Origin: Exophiala sp. HKRS030
Taxonomy: Eukaryota > Ascomycota > Eurotiomycetes > Chaetothyriales > Herpotrichiellaceae
Assembly: GCA_023897205.1 (NCBI GenBank)
Contig: JAHWDD010000007.1
Span: 2,976,001-3,040,000, forward strand
Direction of reading: 5' to 3'
DNA length: 64,000 nucleotides
The translations under genes and the position numbers were made by a program. Below, piece after piece: positions 21,877 through 32,762 of this stretch. Within the stretch, counting starts at the first letter, position 1. Every line of letters starts with the position of its first letter. The notes beneath the pieces were generated by a model. That model saw nothing but the letters and a program-made list of their open reading frames with translations. It ran no database searches and was not told the origin of the DNA.

Positions 21877-24166
21877 ATGGCGAAACCAACCGCCCACAAC
21901 CAGGGTCTCGACGGACTTGTTGACACATCACGCCATAGAAATCAGGGCGGCGGCTTGAGTGAAATCCCTGTCGACGTTAGACGCGACGATGAAGGTCATC
22001 AGGAGGACGTCAAGATTGCGAAACTACTGGCCAATGATCAGAGTGACATGCCAAAGGGGTACTTCACAAGCTTCAGGTACCTCGGAGTCATGTTTTCCAT
22101 GTCACTTACTGTCACATCTGCCTATTTCGGATTCGCAGTGCCAGCGTCTGTCTTGACGTTCATCAACCAAGACATAGGTGAGTAATTGTCCTTCGAATAT
22201 GCTAGAAGTGGAATTCAAGCCAATCCTCGCAACGCAGGACCAAGTGATTCCGCAAGTCTCTTCTCGATCGTTTGGGCAATGGTCAATGCTATCAGCCTGC
22301 TGATAGTTGGACGTATTTCTGACAAATTTGGGCGCCGTTATTTCCAGCTGGGTGCGGGAGCGTTGGCTGTCATCGGAGGAATTGTTGCTGCTACCGCGAA
22401 CAACATGGACACTCTGATTGGTGCCAATGTTAGCACTTATCCCACCCCAACGTGTCATTTGCAGAGGTTTCTGACAAGAGAACAGTGCATAATTGGAATG
22501 GCGACAGGTGTTCATTCCAGTGAAGCGCTGTTCACCGGAGGTATGTTGTTCCTCATCATGAACGATGAGGCAAGCAAGGCGTGTCGGCTGATATTTTCTT
22601 CGCAGAATTGATTCCACATCAGCTCAAGTTCTTTTTCCAGGTCGTGATTCTAGTCCCCAGGTCCTCTCGACTGGTCTCGGTGCCTACATTGGAAGAGCGT
22701 TGGTAGAAACTCGAAGCTGGCGTTGGATCTACTATATTTACATCATTCTTGCCGGTAAGCCTCTCTACGATGTTGAATAGACGCCTTCAATGACATTCCT
22801 CTGTGAACAAGGTGTCGGTTGGGTCATCCAGATCTTCCTTTACCACCCACCATCTTTCCATCAGCTCCATGGGAAAAAGCGATCGACTTTACAGGAATTC
22901 AAACGTATCGACCATTTTGGTGTGCTCCTCCTTGTCGCCGGACTTACCTTATTCCTTCTCGGAATTTCATGGGGAGGCAATCCTCGTCCGTGGACCTCGG
23001 CGCTAATCCTCTCGCTTATCATTGTCGGCGGTGTTACACTGATCGCCTTTGTGTTTTGGGAGGCCTTCACTCCGAGTCCGAATCCTATGGTGGACCTTAG
23101 AGTATTCCGAAATCGTGGGTTCGTTTGTCTCAATATCGTCTCCATGGCAGCGGGTGCGATGTATATTGCCCTAAGTATCATCTGGCCTCAGCGTACGGGT
23201 TTCTCCACCCTTCACAAATGTGCACAAGAGCTGACGCGGTGCTGGCAGAGGTGTATGCAATATACAGTTCCCAAGGAGAAGGCTGGAAGACCGATGCCTG
23301 GATGAGCGTAAGTCGGTCCATATTTTGCGTGGAAATTACTGACATGACACCCTTAGACGACCATTGGTTGGGGTATTTGGGGTGGGATTACGGTACTTTT
23401 CCCGTTTGTAAAGATTATCAAGCACATTCGACGACAGATTACAGTACTGTTGGCCATGTCTGTGGCATTCACTGCTGCTCTTTCTCAATCGACGCCTGGT
23501 AACCGAGTAATGGCCATAGCCACGTCTTTTCTCACCGCTTTCCCAATCGGCTGGCTCGAAACTGGAACAGTTCTGATCGTTCAGCTCGATGCACCTGATG
23601 AGGATGTTGGTATGGTTTTCGGTATGTGACGTGGCCTACCTCATGTGCACCTCAATTATCAAGCTAACATCTATTAAGCTATCCTCTCTTGCTTACGCTC
23701 GATATCTGGCGCTGTATTTACTTCTGTTTTTGTTGCGATCTTGAACGCTAAAGTGAGGGAGAAGATCCCAGCATACGTCACCAGCGCGGCCGTCGAAGCT
23801 GATCTTCCTGCGTCCTCTTTACTCGCTTTATTCCAGGCAATTCAATCACAGTCCCCGACGGCACTAGCCCAGGTGCCTGGCATGACACCAGATATTCTTG
23901 TGCAGGTCTCGACCGCTCTTCGAAACGCCTATTCTGATTCATACGCATATGTTTACTACGCTGCTTTGGCAGTCGGCGGCACAGCATTGATTGCTTCTTT
24001 TTGGTTGACAGACTACGACCGGTTTATGACCGGACATACGCCAAAACCGCTGAACACCAGTAACACCAAATCGGTTTTAGCACGGGCCGACTTAGACACC
24101 GACTTCTCGGTTGTTCCGGAGAAAGCTGACGAGGTCACTGGCTCCTCCAATCATAAAGAGGTGTAG
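21877..24166 (+). CDS. TRI12-type MFS drug/toxin efflux transporter (frame break at a C run)
   Basis: About eight exons separated by short introns. The order is: a hydrophilic N-terminus; GYFTSFRYLGVMFSMSLTVT; INQDIG joined to PSDSASLFSIVWAMVNAISL; the family motif GRISDKFGRRYFQLGAGALA (MFS loop 2-3); TGVHSSEALFTGE joined to LIPHQLKFFF; ALVETRSWRWIYYIYIILAG; a central loop; and further helices to ASFWLTDYDRFMTGHTPKP. This matches fungal trichothecene-efflux-pump-like carriers with 14 helices. It probably exports the cluster product or takes up its substrate at the plasma membrane. One defect: between LKFFF and STGLGAYIGRALV the frame slips, which is explained by one base missing from the CCCC run at 22655-22658. 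No intron fits, since the gap would be 20 bases. Other exons join cleanly. Confidence 0.87.
22655..22658 (+). other. Frame break in MFS gene at CCCC
   Basis: Upstream frame reads through ELIPHQLKFFFQVVILVP. Downstream frame starts at VLSTGLGAYIG. One more C in the run would join them. See the finding on homopolymer breaks. Confidence 0.75.
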
Positions 24167-25286
24167 CATGAGGTATTAAAGATCTTGCAATAGGCCCTCG
24201 GGGATCTGTACTAGAACCAGGCTTAACGATCTATGAAGGAGGTTGAACACTTGCCACGTTAACATTGGTTAGGATTGGATCAGCCAGACGCAGAGGAATT
24301 GCTGAATCACGTAATGGTTCATAGTGTCGTAGGACCTTAGTATTTGGAGGCATGATAGCTGGCCACTTCATTCGGCCAAAGCGGAATATCTGGGAGGATT
24401 GGCAGATCATAAATTGCTACTAGGAGTTCTTGATCCACAGATCCGAAGGTCCTAACTGTCCCACATATCACCTGAATTTCTTTTTTACAGCGCGTCGGTG
24501 TGATCATCTACCTGACAGGTATGGCTTTTGTGGCGGATCTGTCTCAAATGGATTCCACTGTATTGGAGCTGTTACAGATGCCGGGTCCTTGGTGTGTCCG
24601 AGTATTCTTCGCCGTGCAAATATGGCGAGGCTGGGACAGAAGGGGGTAAAAGGGCACGGGCACGGGCAACGTTTTTGCCAAGATGCCAAGGGGTCAACTA
24701 ATTTGTCACGTGGCTGTTCCGTCTTTCCACATATCAACTCCTACCGTGTAGAAACTTGGTCAGCTAAATTTCTGAGCGCTCATTATCCACGAACGACACT
24801 GACAATAGTACAAAGCATGGATTCTAGTCATTTCATTTCTCTTCCAGAGTGTGCTTCACCCGATGACCCTACGCTTAGCTATGCGCGTATCTGTCAAGTG
24901 GATGTTGAATGTGATCCAGTTTCCACGATTTTCGATGACCAACGAAGTGAACAGTCATGCCAAAATCCAAACTTCTCCACACCACCTATTATGTGTACCA
25001 TGCCAATTTTGGATGCCTGTCATCTCAGTGCCCTAGTCTCGGTTTTTGTTTGTAACACAATCGGTGGTCGAACAGTATCGTTCGGCTTTCTGGGGTCGAC
25101 AATCCCAAAGCGAACACCTGGGGTAATGTGTGATTCAAGGCTTTCCCACGAGAGCTGTGGCCAAAAAGCTCTCCAATGTCCTGATATATATTACTTCAGC
25201 TCGACCATATTTAGGAAACTGTCCACTGGAATTCGTACACTGCGATCCGTCGTGAATTCTCGCTCTGGAGATTGGTTGTCCTCACC
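24167..25286. other. Intergenic region, BVMO promoter
   Basis: About 1.1 kb. A 318-codon frame crosses it (24430-25386) but begins at a non-ATG codon, has no domain and overlaps the BVMO start, so it is not called. Confidence 0.5.
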
Positions 25287-27677
25287 ATGTACTCATTCAA
25301 GAAGCAAATGTCCGGCCCGGGATACTTCGCAAACGCAAATCCCTCCGACTTTTCGACTCGCGCCGTTGATGCAAGCAGGCCAATAAAAGTCATCGTGATC
25401 GGCGGTGGAATGTCTGGCATCATTGCCGGGATTTTCTTTCCGCGCTCGATCGAAAACCTTGATTTGAAGATATACGAGAAGAATGCTGACTTAGGTGGCA
25501 CTTGGTTCGAGAACAAGTAAGGACGCTGAGGAACTGCATCGAGGCATCTTTCAGTTCCCTGAGACCGACGTACAACCCATCTAATGCCTTTGCGTCTTCT
25601 AGATATCCCGGCTTAGCCTGCGATATTCCTTCGCATGTCTACCAATTCACCTTCGACAGCAACAGTCAATGGTCGAGCTACTATGCCCGGGGCCCGAAAT
25701 CCAGGCATACTTGAAGAGGATCGCTGAGAAGTACAAAGCCACCAAGTACATGAATTTCAATAGGAAGGTCACCAAGGCTGAGTGGCATGACGAAGAAGGG
25801 AAGTGGTATGTGACTGTGCAAAACACTTCGACGGGAGAAGTAAGCGACCAATGCCCTTGTTTCCCATATCTGTTTCATATCATCATGATATCCGATGCTC
25901 CCAACGTTCTCAGATTCTGATTTATACAATTCTTAGTCCTTCGTCGATTCCGCCGATGTTATCTGTTCCGCGGTTGGAATCACTAACGTATGGAAATGGC
26001 CGGACATTCCTGGGTTGGACTCTTTCAAGGGCAAACTTGTCCATTCAGCAAACTACGACACATCGTACGATATCACTGGAAAGCGTGTAGCTCTCCTAGG
26101 AGCCGGCTCTACTGGCATCCAGATTCTACCCCAGATTCAGCCAAAAGCTGCACATGTGGATCACTATGTCCGAAGTCGAACATGGATTGCTCCGGCGGGT
26201 ATTGGTGGCGAAGGGATTATGCATCGCGGAGGAAATCGTAAGTTCTTCTCAAGCTCGCTGCGGGACTGTTTGTCACGCATCACTTTTCGCAGTCCATGAC
26301 TCTGACATCGCTGAAAAGCTTTGACGCCCGCTGAGGAGCTTGAGCGCTTCAAAGACCCAGCCGAATACTTGGCATACAGGCGCGGCGTTGAGAATATTCT
26401 GCATAGGCCTGTTGAGGCGTTATATCTGGGTTCGGACGGGTCAAAGAACTTCTTCGACATGTGCTACGACCACATGAAGACAAAGCTTGCCAAGAAACCC
26501 GAGATTTTCGAGCAATTGGTTCCAGACTTTCCCCCGGGATGTAAACGACTGACTCCCGGTCCTGGTGTATGATCATGCCCAGCTCCAATGTCTGATTCTG
26601 GCTTACTGATTACCATATCACTAGTATCTTGAAGCTCTGGTCGAGGACAATGTCGAGTTCATCTCCACACACATAAAGGAGGTCCATCCTGATGGGATCG
26701 TGACGCAAGATGGCAAGAAGAGACTTGTTGATACGATCATCTGCGCAACAGGGTTTGACGGGTAAGTTGAATTTCTCCATTTGACATATAGACTGGGTGA
26801 TATCAAAACTGCCAGCGATTTGAAGTCCGTCATGCTGATTTCGATTTCCTCAAAGTGTCTACAAGCAACATTTCCCCGTACTCGGAAAGAATGGGGTAAA
26901 TCTCCAAGATTTGTGGAAAGAAATGCCAGAGGCGTATATTTCGATGGCCCCGAGGCAAATGCCTAACTATTTTCTCTTCCTCGGACCCAACGGTGGGCCT
27001 GGATTGGGATCCGCAGTACCATTTTTGGAGAATGAGGCGAAATACATGATCAAGGCCATTCAGAAAATCCAGAGGGAATGGATCAAGAGCATGGTCGCAA
27101 AGTAAGTAAACTCAAGCCACATGGCCTGCCGCATTCTTGTGTTGTTAATCTGACCTTACAAACTCAGGGAAGAAGCCATCCAGGCCTTTGCCAAATATGC
27201 AGTCAGATATCTTAACACAACAATCTTCTCCGCAAATGTGAGTGGTTTCGTTCTCTTACCCGTTCCTCCTTTCGAATTATGCCATTTCGTATTGACACGT
27301 GTTGTCTTCAAATACAGTGCAAGGCGTGGTGGTCATACAAGGGGAGATTGTTGGCGATCTGGCCTGGCTCGCAACTTCACGGCTCGTACATCTTCGAGAA
27401 CCCTCGGTGGGAAGACTACGACTATGAGATCAGGCCAGAACTCAATGGAAACCCACTCGAGTGGTTTGGCAATGGTCTCGCAAAAGGGCAGATTGCTGGC
27501 GAGGACACCACTCGCTATCTGGATGGGCCAGCCCTTCCAGTGGATAATCCACTTGAGGCTCGACAGGAGGATCTTCAGAAACAAGACCAGGAAGCTGGCG
27601 AGATTGTCAATCAGAAGCCGGAGCAAGCAAATGGGGTGCATCAACCGTCTCAGAGCTCGGTTATCGTGGGAGCGTAG
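25287..27677 (+). CDS. FAD-dependent Baeyer-Villiger monooxygenase (two homopolymer frame breaks)
   Basis: A multi-exon gene with ATG at 25287. The FAD Rossmann motif is VIVIGGGMSGIIAGI. Then come IYEKNADLGGTWFENKYPG (spliced), ACDIPSHVYQFTF, the BVMO-like fingerprint GLDSFKGKLVHSANYD (FxGxxxH kept, final Trp region changed), the NADPH Rossmann GAGSTGIQILPQI, ATGFDG spliced to VYKQHFPVLGKNGVN, and the tail YFLFLGPNGGPGLGSAVPF. Such enzymes insert one oxygen beside a ketone to give an ester or lactone. The frame breaks at GGGGCCC (25689-25695, between SSYYARGP and EIQAYLKRIAEKY) and at AAAAGCTTT (26314-26322, between DIAEK and LTPAEELERF). One extra base in each restores the family pattern. 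It is next to a serine hydrolase and SDRs able to feed and drain it. Confidence 0.9.
25689..25695 (+). other. Frame break in BVMO gene at GGGGCCC
   Basis: SQWSSYYARGP is in one frame and EIQAYLKRIAEKYKATKY in the next. One missing G or C explains the slip. Confidence 0.75.
26314..26322 (+). other. Frame break in BVMO gene at AAAAGCTTT
   Basis: After the intron acceptor the frame HDSDIAEKL stops, while TPAEELERFKDPAEYL lies one frame away. One extra A or T joins them. Confidence 0.65.
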
Positions 27678-28068
27678 TCTAGTCGAACGCTTGCAGTCTA
27701 ACAATGCAAGCCTTGGAATGGTCTCATTCATGTTTGACTAGCCAACCTTCTGTGGTTGAAGCTTTGCGTGGTCGAGCTTGAGTTAAACTAAACCAGCCTC
27801 TTAGTCACAACCTCGAAGCAGACAAATGAAATTTATATTCTTTGACTTGACATGTGCACGAGCCAGGGTTCTTGCTAGCCGCCGGACGCTTATGTCGTCG
27901 AGGTACGCGACCTTTGAAGTAGTTTCCCCCAACGGCATAATATTTCGCACGTCGAGCCTGATAACTTCCATGATGCACATTTCTCGGAGCTAGTGATAAG
28001 CCAAAGCTCGCCGCAGTATTGCTTCGCACGCACGAATGTACTAGTGCTGTGGCAAGCGGTATTTCGGG
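27678..28068. other. Spacer between convergent BVMO and Zn2Cys6 genes
   Basis: About 390 bases of 3' sequence; nothing coding recognised. Confidence 0.5.
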
Positions 28069-29422
28069 TTACATGACCAAAGTTGTGGCTATCGTTGGCA
28101 ACATTTGCGGCCACATCTGGTCGGACGGGCGTACCCACAACTGTTCGAGCATTTTCAACCCTTGCGAGATGTTTGCACAGCCGGTGTCCTCGTAGATTGC
28201 AACCAAACGGTCGGTGAAGAAGGCCCGCTGCTCTTGTAGGTCGCTGTCTGCAGCTCCGATGAAATAATGCCAGACCAACGAATGGCCGCCTCCAGACCCA
28301 GGCTGGATATTCAAGACAAGCATTTTGAGATGCTCTAATAGCAAGGTGTTGCTTGCTGTCCTCCCTTGTAGACGTCCATTGTATATCTTGAGACACAATT
28401 GAGTTGCCTCGATAACGACATCGACGGTTTGTCGGTGCATATGAGCTGCCTTATCTGGTGACGAGTCGGGGTTCCGAAAACCCTCGAGACATGCATCGGG
28501 GTCAGGCGTTGGGATGCCGCTCGACTCATCGATGAACGGCTGTATGAGAAGTGTGAGTCTGGTTTATTGTCAGCAAACTGCATGTGCATATTTCTCCCCA
28601 GACCGTTGCCTACACATCTGTTTGATGATGGAGAAAGTCCAACAAGTCACGATTTCTTTCGCTTATCCCACTGCGCTTGAGCAGGCACATAATACGCAGC
28701 AGGAATATACAGTGGTCTCCGCCGAGGATCAGCTCTCCAACGAAGAGAACCAGCAACGTGGCCCACGTAGAGGCACTCAATACTTGTTCCGCATTCGAGG
28801 TAAATGAAGCTGCTTTCATCTGCTGTATGACCTGACCACGGCGGATGTTCGCCGCAGAACGCAACTCCAGGTTATTGCGCCAAAGATGGAAACCAGAGAC
28901 ACTGGAGACGGCTTTTTGCAGCAAAGGGTCATGTGCCGCAAGTGGGAGGATATAGTTGCGGTAGCCATTGTTTCGGCCATCCAGTATCACCATACCAGGG
29001 GCTATAGTCGTCGAAACTGTCCATCCTGTCAGTACGCTTGGCTCGTAGATGTCGAGTTGTTTCAACCTACAGTGATCCAGAAGGGCACTCAGTTCACCGG
29101 TTGTGGAGAAAGGTGATCCTCGAAGCATGTCAGCACACACGTGCGACTGGATGTGATGCTCATATGCTCCCTGTGTCTCCTCTGTCTGCCGAACTGCGCT
29201 TTTCTTCTTCGCCGGAGCATCGACCGGCGACTTAAGTGGAGCTATCGGAATAGAGAGTCCTCGCAACTTTCCACGTGATGCGACGCCTTCATTGAATCGA
29301 ACGCGTAGACCCAGTCCGGAGCACTCGAGTCCCTTCTTGACGCACTTGAGACATTGCGGCTGCTTTCCATCGCAGGTGATGCGTCGTTGGTTACAATTGT
29401 AGCAGCCTTTGCGGATGCCCAT
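28069..29422 (-). CDS. Zn2Cys6 binuclear-cluster transcription factor (fungal_trans_2 type)
   Basis: ATG at 29422 (MGIRKGCYNCNQRR). The six cysteines follow C-x2-C-x6-C-x6-C-x2-C-x6-C exactly (residues about 7-34). A basic Pro-rich linker and a long helical region follow, including LSALLDHCRLKQLDIYEPS, then WRNNLELRSAANIRRGQVIQ and WATLLVLFVGELILGGDH, of the fungal-specific domain 2 kind. A small intron near 28560-28605 splices QTDV to LTLLIQPFIDESSGIP, and the C-terminal helices end at a stop at 28069. It is divergent from the amine oxidase gene across about 0.6 kb. As the only zinc-cluster gene inside the block it is the best candidate for a pathway-specific activator, which is inference. 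Confidence 0.9.
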
Positions 29423-30011
29423 CTCGGTCGTTCTAGTTAGAATGCGATAACAGTCGACGGATCTTACTGGCCACAAGGCCAAACTCTTCCCAACAGCTCC
29501 TGGCTGGGGTGAAGATTTTCTCGAAGCCAAGGCTCTCGAAAGGTCGGCCCTGGCGTTGTGTTTCGATCGAGAAGCCCGCGATCATCTCGGTGTAAGAAGA
29601 ATGCCAAACCGAACGATCTCATGTCTTTGCCCCGCATCGCTGAGTTTCTATGGATATACCCTTCGCTAGCGTCCGTCCCAGAGAGGCAAGTAGAGTGAGC
29701 CAAGACAAATGATTGTGGCTTCTGCCTCAACTTTGAACGCGCTGATAGGTCCAGGCTTGTTCCAGCGCCGTCGACGAGCAAGGCAATCTGAAAATGTACC
29801 TGGACTGCCAATAACACCTCATGCTGTCAGTGGCTCTCCGCCGTCACGCCCAAAGGATTGTCCACGAAGGCTGTGACTACCACCATGCTTGGATTACTGC
29901 AGACTAGTCAGTACATGCTCTTTTGGCTCTGCCAAAGAGGAAGTTCAAATGAGGTGCGTTCGTCATAGAAGCAATGGTATATATCTTGTCTCTACCCCCA
30001 AACATCTCATC
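29423..30011. promoter_or_regulatory. Shared divergent promoter of Zn2Cys6 factor and amine oxidase
   Basis: The two start codons point away from each other across about 590 bases with no supportable coding frame. Co-regulation is therefore plausible. The exact amine oxidase start affects the right border. Confidence 0.4.
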
Positions 30012-31633
30012 ATGCATCGACTGTCAGATGCCTATGAGGAAACCCGTCACCCGGCGTCTAGCACGTCATCAACTATCGTCAGTAAGAAATCATGTCTCAG
30101 CCACAAAGCCGCACTTCGTGAAGGATACCAATGGTCACCATCCGATGGCCTGCAACAGGGTCTTCCCACAGTTGCAGCTATCAATCCACCTACGAGCAAC
30201 CGAGGCAGCCATGATTTCTACGATGTGATTGTCATCGGCTCTGGATATGCTGGACTGACCGCTGCCCGAGACTTGGCCGTTGCTGGTGCCAGTGTGATGT
30301 TACTCGAAGCACGGGACCGCATTGGCGGTCGGACCTGGACAGCAAAGATCGAAGGGCACAATTTCGAGATAGGAGGGACGTACGTGCATCGGGCCCAGCC
30401 AAATCTGTGGCGCGAAGTTGCAAGGTACCAGTTGCAAAAAGATATTGATGCTGCAGTCGATATGGAAAAGGGCGTTACCGAAATCTCGATGATCACTCCA
30501 GCAGGGCTAAGAGTCATGACTCAAGAGGAGCAGGTCAGTCTCCTCAATGAGCATTTATGCCACGCGAACTGACTTTTTTGGCACTTTAGACTGCGCTTTT
30601 TGCTTCCGCATTTGGGAAATTTATCAATGTCGACGACGGGCAAGGCAGGTACATCATGCCATACCCTCATAATCCAGGCTTTGTGCCAGATGCAGCGGGC
30701 CTCGACCAAATGACCTTAAAAGACCGTCTGAACCAGGTGCATGATGATCTGACTGAAGAAGAATCAACTATGCTCGAAGCGCTTCTCGTCGTGCTCAGCG
30801 GCGCCAAGCCTGAGGAAGCCGGTCTATACGACCTCGTCCGCCTATGGGCACTGTGTGGTTACTCCATAGATGGTTTAATCGCTCTGTGCTCGTTGTTCAA
30901 ATTACACGACGGTCAATCAGGCTTCGCGCGCAAGTTTTTTGAGGAAGCTCGTGCCACCAAAAAGCTGTACTACGCCTTTGACTGCCCAGTGGCATCCATC
31001 AGTGACAATGGACAAGGGGTGGAAGTGAAATGTATCAATGGCGACACTTTGAGTGCCAGACGTGTCATTTGCACGATCCCTCACAACGTGCTCAGTAGCA
31101 TTAACTTTGATCCACCCCTCTGTGGGGGGCAGAAGGACGTTCTGCACACGCCGCATGTCAACAAGAGCCTCAAAGTCCACGCTGAAGTGCAGCCTCCCGA
31201 GCTGCGTACCTGGATGGGTATGAATTACCCGACCAATAAATTGATTCAGGCAGCTGGCGAAGCAATTACACCTGCAGGCAACGCACGCCTCGTTTGTTTC
31301 GGCGCCGCCACGAACCCGCTGCAGCCAGAAGAGGACGTCGATGGGACCGTTGCAGCTCTGAAGGCTTGTGATGGCAAGGATAGGATTCAAGTGAATAGGC
31401 TGGTGTTCACGAACTGGGGCAAGGATGAATACGCCCGTGGTGGCTGGAGTTGGCTGCCGCCCTTAATGGGAACGATGAGGGATCTGGGCGTGTTGAGACA
31501 AGGGCATGGCAATGTGCTCTTTGCAAACGCGGACTGGGCAGTGGGTTGGAGAGGGTTCATCGATGGTGCCATCGAGGAAGGCGCAAGGGCGGCGAAAGCT
31601 GTAAGAGACGAGTTGCTCGCAACAATCCAGTAA
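30012..31633 (+). CDS. Flavin-containing amine oxidase (monoamine-oxidase family)
   Basis: Two exons (30012-30533, 30590-31633) give about 521 residues from the ATG at 30012; in-frame ATGs at 29949 and 29889 are alternatives. A family-like leader (REGYQWSPSDGLQQGLPTV) precedes the FAD motif VIVIGSGYAGLTAARDLA with the second part LLEARDRIGGRTWT. It continues with FEIGGTYVHRAQPNLWREVA, a middle substrate domain, and the conserved flavin-contact C-terminus NVLFANADWAVGWRGFIDGA. The enzyme oxidises a primary or secondary amine to an imine, giving aldehyde or ketone, ammonia and H2O2. No peroxisomal SKL tail is present (ends LLATIQ). Within the cluster it could produce the carbonyl that the SDR/BVMO steps use, or attack an amine side chain. 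Confidence 0.92.
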
Positions 31634-32762
31634 AGGATGAGGCAATGCGCCAGCTGCCGAGCGAATTCTACTGATGCAGTCGTCCGTCCCTCCGTGTGAC
31701 TTTCCCGTATTTCATGCCTCCTAAGGATCCTGAGATTGGTCGTCCGTGGCTCTTGAGCAACTGGTACCACCCTCCCCCGTCTCCACCTAACTTGGAGGTT
31801 TGGAGCAAGAGTTTTTGGTAAGACACGTAGTTAACAGGTGGTCGTGGACTGGGGAGCACCGTATACTCATCGGACTTCGACTTTTAGTTGATCAACTGTA
31901 TTCCATCCCCAAAAGAACAGTTGTGGCACATATTTACCCATCCCCGCCGGTTTTCTCTGCCAGTGTATAGTCAAGGCGTACGGTTGGCTCAATGAACCAA
32001 TGAGGCAACCGTAGGCTTTGATCTGTGACTAAAGTAAGTGTTTGCTCGACATCGAAGCAGTTCTCATCTCGGTCCCCATCAAGAACACGTTTGGTTTGCC
32101 AGGGAGAGAGCCCCATAGGCACATCGGTACAGAGTCAAGTTTGTGTCTCCCAAGGGATCGGACACGGCCTTATTAGTCATAGCAATGCGCTCTCAGATTC
32201 TGGGGATCCGTAAATCGAACACCGGAGACTTGGAAGTCATCAGGTTGATGATTAGGTGTCAGGTGCACGAGGCTGAAGTCTCATCGGCTAACTTACCCTA
32301 CTGTCTCATAAGGGTCTTGCTAGCGGAATTAGCGGGTGGAGCTAGCGACGCCAGTGCGATGCTAAGTTTCCGATTTTTGATATTTCCATCATCTCTTCAC
32401 GCCAAGACTTGTATGACTCTGACTTGTATTCGCCTTACTGTCTTATGGTTTTGGGATTGTCTTAAATCTACCTTATCTTCATATCAAATCTGTCCGGGCT
32501 CTCGCCATCTGAATGCGTGATTAAAAAGGGCGAATCTCCAGAGAAATGGCATCTGGTAAGTCTAGCCAACACTCCTCCCCAAGGTCAAGGTCTCGTGGAA
32601 CGATATTGCTACGGCGACGGCTGAACCTCGACCGCGGAGATGGAGTCAGAAATTTCAGCACACGGAGATTGGCCATCTGTTTATGTGGATTCTTCAAGTT
32701 CAGGTTGATTCTAAGAAGAGGAATGCCGACTGACGGGCATCTCTCTAGCACCTTCGGTGATC
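31634..32762. other. Intergenic region between cluster edge and eIF2B-alpha
   Basis: About 1.1 kb; right-hand boundary of the accessory block. No gene, repeat or transposon remnant recognised. Confidence 0.5.

Noticed and set aside
22659..22680. A 20-base intron in the MFS gene instead of a frame break
   Set aside because: Far below any plausible intron length, and it would delete family-conserved spacing between ELIP and the next helix.
24430..25386. 318-codon plus-strand frame before the BVMO gene
   Set aside because: Starts at a non-ATG codon, no domain or signal, runs over the true BVMO start, and its residue order looks like translated non-coding sequence.
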